The notes below the pieces were generated by a model. It worked only from the letters and a program-made list of their open reading frames with translations, was not told the DNA's origin and made no database searches. The translations under genes were made by a program, and so were the position numbers. Below are positions 27,561 to 34,828 of a DNA stretch of 64,000 nt, piece by piece; the first letter of the stretch is position 1, and each line of letters opens with the position of its first letter. Source of the DNA: an uncultured Bacteroidales bacterium (GTDB taxonomy: Bacteria > Bacteroidota > Bacteroidia > Bacteroidales > FEN-979); NCBI GenBank assembly GCA_903887775.1, contig CAISRB010000017.1, positions 1 through 64,000 on the forward strand. The letters run 5' to 3'.

Positions 27561-29026
27561 GTGATTCCTCCAATGATTGAATTTGTGTTATACGGATTAT
27601 TTTGTATTTGCTGTTTTATACCGGTTCCTCCGATTTTTATGTACGTCTGCTGGCTCTCCTTTCGAAAATACTGATATATGAGCGATAGCTGGATGTGTTT
27701 GCTTAAAACAAATACCAGGCTGGCGCCGGCACGATAATCGATCTTATCACTGTTGTTATAAACGATAGCACCATTGAAAATATTGGCATTGGTATAATCT
27801 CCGTAATAAAAGTTGGCTTCACCCCACAACCAGGGAGTGAGTTTCGCACCCAGGACCTGGCTGAACAGCAGCCGTTTGTTTTTGCTCTGGAAAAAACCTG
27901 TCACCTCTGTGGTTCCGTAAAAATTCAGGTTGCCCAGTGGAAAATAGGTCAGCGATGCCCCGGCCTGGTACTGTGTCTTTCCATTAAGATTAGACCAGCT
28001 GCCTGCAAGGCCTATTACAAAACGCCCAATGTCTTTTGATATCCGCAGCGCAGCAACGAAATTATTGAACGTTGTATCTTTTTGCGTAAACCTATAGACC
28101 AGTAAAGGGTATGTGAACATATGGTAAGTACTGTCAAGTTTAGAATAAAAGGCAGTATCGCTGATGCTGTCGGTGCGGAAACTTGTGTTAGTTATGTTGT
28201 ATTTAACGTTGATCCAGTGAACCGCAGGCATAATCTTTATTCCCCAGGGAAGAGTTAAGGTTGCCCCGAGGTAAGCTTCATTCTGCTTTACATTATATTT
28301 TATGGCCGTATCGTGGACTTTCCAGGGAAAGGAATAAAAATAATCATTACTGAATTCCTGGTATGAAATACTGTCAAGTCGGGCTTCACTCCTGCCGTAC
28401 TGAACATATTTGGTCTTCGCGAAGTTCAAGTAATTGTATGCCAGGCTAAAACTAAGCCTGTTTGAGGCTCTGATGTTCAACCCGAAATTACCGTAGAAAT
28501 AGTTGTCGTAAAGGTCCTGTTCTCCATAAATACTGTTACTTCCCATGAGGGTGCCAAGATTTTTCGGAGCCCTGTCGCTGCTGAGGGTATAACCGCTTTC
28601 AAAATGGATCTGTTGGAGAAAACCGGTCCGGGAATCAGCAGTATCACGGTCTTTCGGAGCGAGGTATGCCTTGAGCAAAAGGGCCTCATCAATCCGGTTG
28701 GTATAGATATACGACCAATAAAGATAATCGGTTACATAGGAATCCCCTGAATTAAATTCCCTCGCCTTTTTCAAATGGGTCGACGCAGGAAAATATTCCT
28801 TGATCTGGTAATACGAGATTCCCATCCTCACCCTGAGATAGTAGTAATCGATATCCTGTTTCAGGGCCTTTTTGCCAACAAGGATCACACTGTCCCACTT
28901 CTGTTCAGTATAACAACGGTACGTCAGCATATCAACCGTCTGAAAATCGAGCCGGGCAGAGGCATACGCTGAAAAAGTCATCAGCCAGAAAAAAAGAATA
29001 AAGAGCGAAGCTGGTTTAAATGTCAT
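27548..29026 (-). CDS. TPR plus outer-membrane beta-barrel protein
   Basis: 492 residues. Signal peptide (LFILFFWLMTFSAYA), a short TPR-like helical region (~25-140) and then alternating aromatic strands to a terminal F (GGITWKF), the sign of an outer-membrane barrel of 12 or more strands (~150-492). Architecture is like YaiO-type TPR-barrel proteins, but I cannot confirm the family. The start overlaps the end of the M23 gene by 11 bases. In context it may be the outer-membrane exit or anchor for the product of the PqqD operon. Confidence 0.8.
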   Translation of the reverse strand: MTFKPASLFILFFWLMTFSAYASARLDFQTVDMLTYRCYTEQKWDSVILVGKKALKQDIDYYYLRVRMGISYYQIKEYFPASTHLKKAREFNSGDSYVTDYLYWSYIYTNRIDEALLLKAYLAPKDRDTADSRTGFLQQIHFESGYTLSSDRAPKNLGTLMGSNSIYGEQDLYDNYFYGNFGLNIRASNRLSFSLAYNYLNFAKTKYVQYGRSEARLDSISYQEFSNDYFYSFPWKVHDTAIKYNVKQNEAYLGATLTLPWGIKIMPAVHWINVKYNITNTSFRTDSISDTAFYSKLDSTYHMFTYPLLVYRFTQKDTTFNNFVAALRISKDIGRFVIGLAGSWSNLNGKTQYQAGASLTYFPLGNLNFYGTTEVTGFFQSKNKRLLFSQVLGAKLTPWLWGEANFYYGDYTNANIFNGAIVYNNSDKIDYRAGASLVFVLSKHIQLSLIYQYFRKESQQTYIKIGGTGIKQQIQNNPYNTNSIIGGITWKF

Positions 29027-31244
29027 CAGGCGAAGCGAGTTTGACTTGTGTCGTTATGTTATTCTCTTTGATGACAAATTCCTGCAAACCATGCGCTCCG
29101 ATGAAAAGTTCACATTCCATCCGTTTCACTTCCCGCCTTCCGACCTTTGCACTGGCCAATGATTTAAGACGAATGCCCGTCTGCATCACCTCATCCTCCA
29201 TGCGTGTGTAATTCATGCTATATTCCGAACTGATGAACAGGAAGAAAGGTGCAACGAAATCCTGCAGTAAGCCAAGAATCGGGTTACTGAAAGTATATAT
29301 GGGATAACTGTCTTTCACAAGCAGCCCGGGATAATACCCCATCATGACTTTATATGCCCCGAGGAAAAACCGGAAAAGCAGGGAAGAACGGTCGCCTTCG
29401 AAATGAGTAAAATAATGGATGTCGCCATCGTTACGGAACCAAGCCCTTGACTTTGTTTTCTCACAGTAAATACAGCTTGTGTTGATCGCACTGATCTCGA
29501 CTTCCCAGGTAAGGGTGTACTCGTTTTCGCTACCAGGATATACAATAAGGCTGAGTTTCTGCCCCGGAATAAAATGAAAGGCCTTCTCCATCGAACTGTT
29601 TTTGCTTACATTCGAGACGATGACATCGGTTCCTGGTTTTTCCCAGGAGGTTAATTCGAATGTGCCTTTTTTATGATTGATGTAATGGCTGATAGGATAA
29701 TCGAGGGTCTTAGATCCTATATAAGGCGTTGACTGTATCTGAAAATGGATGTGTGGAAAAGGTGAACGACCCGAGTTACCGCAGCTTGCAACGACCTGCC
29801 CTTTCTTCACGGCGTCTCCTGCCGCTACCTTGAAACTCCCGTTTTTCAGGTGAGAAAGTTTCGAGAAGAGCTGATCCGCATGCCGGAGGATGATCGTATT
29901 TCCCCAGTTGTGCTCAAGGTCAACATCCCCGATTTCATTTTCATCCACGCCATCCACGAGCTCCTCAACGCATCCATCAGCCGGCGCTAAAACCGGCTTA
30001 TTGTAACCATAATAATCTTCGCGATCGTTTCCACTGCCTTCGTAGGTCTTACCTTTCTCATCGGTAATTTCAAAATCCCATGCATGGCGCCAGTCGCCCG
30101 TGTGAGTTAATTTCCCGCTATGTCCCTGGCTTACTTTCCATTCTCCCCAGAATGGAAGGGTGAACGGGAAATACAATGCTTTTCCGAAGCGGGCACGGTA
30201 ATTGAGGTGGGCATACAGGTTTTTCTCAGGTGAATATTGCTGGTAACTGACCAGCTCCGGTTTATCAAAGAAGCGCTCCCGGAATTTCAGGGAGTAAAGG
30301 AATAAAAGCACGATTAGATTGAACGGAAGTGAGTAAACAGAGAGCTGAAACATCGAAAAAACCATCTGTGTGCTTGTAAGGATTATCGAGATAAGGGGTG
30401 TAAGAAGTATCACCCAGAGAAACGACCACCGTGAAGGGATGATAAAAAATCCGCCAATCGCGATGGATGTAAGGATAAAGTTGAATCCAATATAGCTGTA
30501 ACTGAGTTCACGGATATCAGCCCCGATGAAATGATAATAAACATATGCTGAAAAAAAGCCTACAAGCGAAAGCACAAAAGCAATCCGTGAATAGATAAGC
30601 AGTCCAACTGCAACGAGTACACCAGCAAAGAGGTGATACTGAAAAAAGATGGCGCCCAGAGAGGTAAAATATAATCTTACCGATTCGTGAATCCCGAGAT
30701 TGGTAAGCCAGTTGTAAGAGGCAACCATATCGTGCCCTCCCATGCTGAACATCTCATTGGTCATGAAAATGCCGCGTTCGCTCACATGCAGTGCGGTGAA
30801 CTGTCGCGTGGCAAGACTTACAGCCCAGGTACCCAGTAAGAACGACATGCTCATAAAAGGGAGTCCGTATTTCCCTACCACTCCTTCCAGCAGGAGTGTA
30901 ATTAAGAGTGTAAGTAAGGCCGCAAAAAAAAGGACGATAAAAAATGCCGGACCCGGCTGAAAATAGACTCCGAGCCCCAGGCCCACGAGCAGGCTGTTAA
31001 ACCCGTAATATCCTTTTCTGATACTAACCCGGTTGAATCCGATGAGGTAGGCAAGGATGTTGGAGACCATCACTGCAATGACTCCGCTAAGACCGGCCCA
31101 GAAGTCAAAAAAACTCACAATGAAGAGGATCAGCGCAAAGGTCTTGCTGTTCGAAAAAAAGATCTGGGAATAGCTGTTAGCTATACTTGAAAGAAACGAC
31201 GGAAAGATGGATTTCAGCTTATGCACGATGTATTTAAGGTTCAA
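29016..31244 (-). CDS. Urea-transporter fold fused to M23 metallopeptidase domain
   Basis: 742 residues from a TTG start (an in-frame TAA lies just upstream). Residues 1-320 are ten or so membrane helices with the two-fold repeat of urea transporters: YYGFNSLLVGLGLG at ~79-92 and YIGFNFILTSIAIGG at ~251-265. Residues ~350-510 carry an M23-type Zn peptidase with H387xxD390 (RHAWDFE) and HIH at 498-500 (PFPHIHFQI). The rest (~520-742) is beta-rich of unknown function. Urea transporters fused to cell-wall peptidase domains exist in other Bacteroidota, to my recollection. The operon has no urease gene, so transport of urea or a related small amide is only inferred. Start overlaps none; 9 bases after the decarboxylase. 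Confidence 0.85.
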   Translation of the reverse strand: MNLKYIVHKLKSIFPSFLSSIANSYSQIFFSNSKTFALILFIVSFFDFWAGLSGVIAVMVSNILAYLIGFNRVSIRKGYYGFNSLLVGLGLGVYFQPGPAFFIVLFFAALLTLLITLLLEGVVGKYGLPFMSMSFLLGTWAVSLATRQFTALHVSERGIFMTNEMFSMGGHDMVASYNWLTNLGIHESVRLYFTSLGAIFFQYHLFAGVLVAVGLLIYSRIAFVLSLVGFFSAYVYYHFIGADIRELSYSYIGFNFILTSIAIGGFFIIPSRWSFLWVILLTPLISIILTSTQMVFSMFQLSVYSLPFNLIVLLFLYSLKFRERFFDKPELVSYQQYSPEKNLYAHLNYRARFGKALYFPFTLPFWGEWKVSQGHSGKLTHTGDWRHAWDFEITDEKGKTYEGSGNDREDYYGYNKPVLAPADGCVEELVDGVDENEIGDVDLEHNWGNTIILRHADQLFSKLSHLKNGSFKVAAGDAVKKGQVVASCGNSGRSPFPHIHFQIQSTPYIGSKTLDYPISHYINHKKGTFELTSWEKPGTDVIVSNVSKNSSMEKAFHFIPGQKLSLIVYPGSENEYTLTWEVEISAINTSCIYCEKTKSRAWFRNDGDIHYFTHFEGDRSSLLFRFFLGAYKVMMGYYPGLLVKDSYPIYTFSNPILGLLQDFVAPFFLFISSEYSMNYTRMEDEVMQTGIRLKSLASAKVGRREVKRMECELFIGAHGLQEFVIKENNITTQVKLASPDDI

Positions 31245-31253
31245 TGGCGCAAA

Positions 31254-32612
31254 TTACATATTAAATTTTTTCAAATGAGCCGGCACTTTCTCCATACTGT
31301 TCATATTATCGACCGTTTCGCGAAGGCGGATCACATGAGGTTTTCCATCCATATCGATAAGCACTACGTTGGGCCTGAGAGCGATGAACTGCATCCATTG
31401 GGTCATATTATAAGCGCCTACATGATGAATCACCACATGATCATTTTTGTTTAGTAATGGCAGACTGGCGCTTTCACGGATCACATCGATGTTCATACAC
31501 AAGGGGCCGTATATGCAGGTATCTTCCGAATAATTGGTAAACTCCTGTGCTGGTGTGATCTTATGATCGTACCAGAATGCGGTGAATAATATATTAACGC
31601 CGATATCAAGAATCGTATTGCGACGTCCGGTACTGGAGCGTTTGTTCGAGATCACCGATCCCAGAAGATAGCCCGCTTCATCAATAAGGGCACGGCCCGT
31701 TTCAAGGATCAGAAGGGGCAGATTTTCATGCTTGAAATTACTGTTGAGCAAAGCCGAAGAGATAGCTTCGGCGAAATCGTCAAACGTCGGGTTAGTATCG
31801 GAACCCGGCAGATAAGCACCTTTCAGAGTGTTCTTTGAGGCAAACCCTCCCCCCATGTCAATATATTTTATTTTGTGTTTGAATTTCTGTTCCACCGATA
31901 ATGCTAGTTCAGCAAGTTTTGAAGCAGCAACTCCATAAGCCGAGGGCGCAAGCATGAACGTGCCGATATGACAATGAAGCCCCACCAGTTCCATCCATTC
32001 CGAATGCATGATCTTATTAATCGCATCCCAGGCCTGGCCGTTCTCATAGTTGAATCCGAAACGATCCCATATAGGATATACACCGGTATCCATGTTAACC
32101 CTGATTGCCACTCTGGGGCGTGCTTTGAATTTTTCGGCCAGTTCGGAAATGGTATACAACTCATCGAGGTGATCAATATGGATAAGGGAGTCATTCTTTA
32201 TTGCCTTCGTAAGGTCCTCCTCACTTTTTTCCGGGCCGTTGAAAATGATCTTCTTTCCATCTACTCCCAGGCTGATGGCCTTATCGTATTCAAATCCCGA
32301 AACCACCTCGGCCCAGGAGCCTTCCTGGTGAAAAATGCTGCATATCGAATTCAGGTAATTGGTCTTGTACGACCAGGCAAACTGCACCCTGGGATACCTT
32401 GTCCGGAAAGCCTTCTTTGCTTTCTGTATTGTACTGCGAATGATCTTTTCGGAGATCACAAACAAGGGCGATCCATACTCTTTCATCAGCTTTGTAACCG
32501 GCACACCATCGATGTTGGTCATCGGCTGGTATTCTGTTCTCGTTCCGAATTTGTTCGGCATACCGGTTTCAAGTTTCTTGATCACCGGACGTTCATATCG
32601 TTGTTTTGACAT
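31254..32612 (-). CDS. Group III PLP-dependent decarboxylase relative (LysA/BtrK fold)
   Basis: 452 residues. The alanine-racemase-like barrel and decarboxylase barrel are clear: PLP lysine K83 (WSYKTN), H213 (GLHCHIGT), DMGGGF at 252-257, ETGRALI at ~304 and HHVGAYN near 408. The distal active-site motif, CESGD in diaminopimelate decarboxylase, reads CMNID (C372-D376): cysteine and aspartate kept, glutamate and serine lost. So the substrate is probably not meso-diaminopimelate. N-terminal ~35 residues are an extra extension. It is 20 bases after the ATP-grasp gene. Related enzymes act on amino acids or on amino-acyl carriers in natural-product pathways. Confidence 0.85.
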   Translation of the reverse strand: MSKQRYERPVIKKLETGMPNKFGTRTEYQPMTNIDGVPVTKLMKEYGSPLFVISEKIIRSTIQKAKKAFRTRYPRVQFAWSYKTNYLNSICSIFHQEGSWAEVVSGFEYDKAISLGVDGKKIIFNGPEKSEEDLTKAIKNDSLIHIDHLDELYTISELAEKFKARPRVAIRVNMDTGVYPIWDRFGFNYENGQAWDAINKIMHSEWMELVGLHCHIGTFMLAPSAYGVAASKLAELALSVEQKFKHKIKYIDMGGGFASKNTLKGAYLPGSDTNPTFDDFAEAISSALLNSNFKHENLPLLILETGRALIDEAGYLLGSVISNKRSSTGRRNTILDIGVNILFTAFWYDHKITPAQEFTNYSEDTCIYGPLCMNIDVIRESASLPLLNKNDHVVIHHVGAYNMTQWMQFIALRPNVVLIDMDGKPHVIRLRETVDNMNSMEKVPAHLKKFNM

Positions 32613-32632
32613 ATGCTTTATTGTTAATTGTA

Positions 32633-33679
32633 TTACAGTTCCCCATACATGCTGATCTGCTCAAACTCCTCCCGGTCAACGATCATATCCCAGGAATATC
32701 TTACAAACATCTTGCCGACGGCATACTCTGTAAAGGGTTTCACTGTATGCCCCATGGCGAGGTTGACCAGGACTTCAGGGATGTTCTGCCCTACTCCTAC
32801 CGCCAGGTAGATCCAGGCCGGCAAACGCGGATTTATCTCAAGCAGGTAAAGCTCTCCATCCTTGTTTTTCATCAGCTCCAGCTCAAAACCGCCACGCCAT
32901 TTGGTATTCCTGAGAAATTTCCGTGTCATGTCGAGCATCTTTTCATCTGAAATACTGATCCCTCCCCAGGCTTTGCCCTTGTCTGTGATATATTGTTTGC
33001 GCATGGGCACGGCAGCAATGGTTTTCCCGGTTCCATCGCCAAGTCCTGTCACGTTAAATTCCGTACCGTGAATAAACTCCTGGATGATGACCGGAAGCCC
33101 CCATTTAGCGCTGATCTTGTTAAAATAGCTTTTGACCTGTTCAATGCTGTAGGCAATGGACGCATCGTAGAATTTACCTTTCACTATCATCGGAAAAGAA
33201 AACTCGGAAGGCAGGCTGTGAACAGTGCTAAGATCATAGATCACCTTGCTCTTAGGTACCTTGATCCCATATTTTTTACCGAAGTCATTCAGGTTGACTT
33301 TATTACGCTCTTCGAATTGATGAAGGGTCGGCAGGAACATATGAATGCCCATTGTTTTCAGATTATGCTCGAGCTTAATAAAAGGATAAAGTTCCGCATC
33401 GAAATTGGGAATGATCACATCTAGTTTTTCTTTTTCCTGTATGTACTGCAGTCTTTCGAACAACAAATCAATACCGGCTGTGGGATAGGGAATGGAATAC
33501 GTACGATCGACCAGGTCGTGCATGTATATACCTGGCTCCAGCGATTCATAAGACAAGCCGATGATACGGGTATTGAATGATGCCGCCTCCCTTAACGCCC
33601 TGATCACCGATACTCCAGGGCCCGGACTGTCGATGGCATTAAGGCCGGTAACGGCAATATTAAGCGTTGGTTTCTTCAT
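32633..33679 (-). CDS. ATP-grasp ligase (CarB-like)
   Basis: 348 residues with an N-terminal Rossmann-like pre-ATP-grasp part (LNIAVTGLNAIDSPGPGVSVIRAL), a nucleotide-binding lysine region (FPMIVKGKF near 164), a second strand with VIIQEFIHGTEFNV near 196-209 and metal ligands in ELELMKNKDGELYLLEINPRLPAW near 262-287 (E..N..R). The family couples ATP to amide or acyl-phosphate bond formation. The start overlaps the PqqD-like gene by 20 bases. The partner substrate is unknown; with PqqD it suggests peptide or amino-acid ligation. Confidence 0.88.
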   Translation of the reverse strand: MKKPTLNIAVTGLNAIDSPGPGVSVIRALREAASFNTRIIGLSYESLEPGIYMHDLVDRTYSIPYPTAGIDLLFERLQYIQEKEKLDVIIPNFDAELYPFIKLEHNLKTMGIHMFLPTLHQFEERNKVNLNDFGKKYGIKVPKSKVIYDLSTVHSLPSEFSFPMIVKGKFYDASIAYSIEQVKSYFNKISAKWGLPVIIQEFIHGTEFNVTGLGDGTGKTIAAVPMRKQYITDKGKAWGGISISDEKMLDMTRKFLRNTKWRGGFELELMKNKDGELYLLEINPRLPAWIYLAVGVGQNIPEVLVNLAMGHTVKPFTEYAVGKMFVRYSWDMIVDREEFEQISMYGEL

Positions 33680-33920
33680 GACTTTCGATCAGGTTATTGT
33701 GAGAAAGTACGCCGATGAAATCCTGGTAGTCATTTTCGAAAGCTTGTTTTTCGGCGTTGTACTTACCAAGAATGGCCTCGCTGATCTGCTCATCAGTCTT
33801 TTCTTCGCGCAGGAAGTTCAGGATTTCAACTCCGATCGGGTTAACCGAAAAAGATTCACCTGTCACCGGGTTGAAAAGCAATCCTGACTCACTGACTGCA
33901 ACATTTTTTTTAAGTTTCAT
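33660..33920 (-). CDS. PqqD-like small protein (RRE fold)
   Basis: 86 residues with the PqqD pattern: a basic start, a short beta segment (GLLFNPVTGESFSVNPIGVEILNFL) and helices (EQISEAILGKYNAE, FENDYQDFIGVLSHNNLIE). PqqD proteins and RRE domains bind leader peptides in RiPP pathways; other PqqD-like proteins work with carrier or radical-SAM enzymes. No precursor peptide is evident in the 250 bases upstream. First gene of the six-gene operon, overlapping the ATP-grasp gene. I did not find a strong promoter match upstream; a weak TAATATTG lies near 33945. Confidence 0.8.
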   Translation of the reverse strand: MKLKKNVAVSESGLLFNPVTGESFSVNPIGVEILNFLREEKTDEQISEAILGKYNAEKQAFENDYQDFIGVLSHNNLIESHEETNA

Positions 33921-34019
33921 ATTTTAGGCTTTTTCATGATGCAATATTACCGCGTTCAAACAGCACTGGTGTTACGAAATTTTTTAAATGATGTATAAGA
34001 TTTTAAGACTGGCTATTGG

Positions 34020-34165
34020 ATAGCGAGCAGTCCCCATAAGCCGCATCAGGTGAAGCGCAGGGAGCATTTTGCATAAGCGGCATCAGGTGGAGCGCAGCGA
34101 CACCGTAGCCGCGGTGCAAAGATGCGACCGAATAGTAACACCGCAGCGGCGGTGTGAGGCTACGA
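34020..34165. repeat. Array of dispersed hairpin-forming repeats
   Basis: Two copies of cataagc-gcatcaggtg-agcgcag lie 37 bp apart (34035 and 34072), followed by hairpins (caccg-tagc-cggtg; acaccg-cagcgg-cggtgt). A third copy is at 27430-27505. It fills most of the 250-bp gap between the PqqD operon and the HMA-AraC gene. No protein-coding potential is apparent. Confidence 0.65.
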
Positions 34166-34172
34166 GCGGACG

Positions 34173-34778
34173 CTAACTCCCGGCTGCCAGCAGATCCAGG
34201 GGTTTCCTTTCAATGGTCGGGTTTGCCTTATAGTCAGTAACCGAGACTCCGGTCACCAATTTGAATTGAGTACTGAGGTATTGTACGCTGCTGTATCCCA
34301 TCATGTAAGCAATTTCACTAAGGGTAAGTTCGCCGTAATGTATCAGTTCCTTGACCTTTTCTATTTTATGAAAAATCGTGAATTTCTCAAGCGTGGTATT
34401 TTCATGCTTTGAAAACAATGAAGATATATAGGGATACGACATATCGAAGCGTTCTACCAGGTAATCTGAGTTCTTTACCATGGCGTTATATGTGGAATTG
34501 TGTATCAGCTCTATCATGGCCTGCTTGATCTGCTCAACAAGGATTTTTTCTTTATCTAAAATAATCTCGAAACCAAAATCTTCAAGCATCTTTTCGATCA
34601 TTTTCAGGCTGATTTTTTTCGGATCATAAGAAAAATCAAGGGTCCCGAGTTTGATGTCGTGGATTATGATGCCATCGATATCCAATTCTTTCCTGAGCAG
34701 GCGGATACAGCAATTGCAGACCATGTTTTTAAGATGGATGGTCTTTTTAACCAGCGCTGTTTTCATTTTTATGGTCAT
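34173..34778 (-). CDS. AraC-type regulator with N-terminal HMA-like domain
   Basis: 201 residues from ATG 34778 (a TTG at 34814 would add 12). An HMA-like ferredoxin fold with M-V-C-N-C-C metal-binding motif and CIRLLRKELDIDGIIIHDIKLG lies at ~10-75, followed by a helical linker and an AraC HTH pair (~110-200: LTLSEIAYMMGYSSVQYLSTQFKLVTG). This fusion of a CxxC HMA domain to AraC occurs in other Bacteroidota; metal sensing is probable but not proven. It follows the GT39 gene by about 50 bases and probably shares its transcript. Confidence 0.83.
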   Translation of the reverse strand: MTIKMKTALVKKTIHLKNMVCNCCIRLLRKELDIDGIIIHDIKLGTLDFSYDPKKISLKMIEKMLEDFGFEIILDKEKILVEQIKQAMIELIHNSTYNAMVKNSDYLVERFDMSYPYISSLFSKHENTTLEKFTIFHKIEKVKELIHYGELTLSEIAYMMGYSSVQYLSTQFKLVTGVSVTDYKANPTIERKPLDLLAAGS

Positions 34779-34828
34779 CGGGCTCAGATCAGGGGATATA
34801 ATATCCGCCGACAAATCAAATGATAAAA

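Noticed and set aside
31968-32609. 213-codon plus-strand frame opposite the decarboxylase gene
   Set aside because: Lies wholly antisense to a gene with intact PLP motifs; its translation shows no family features.
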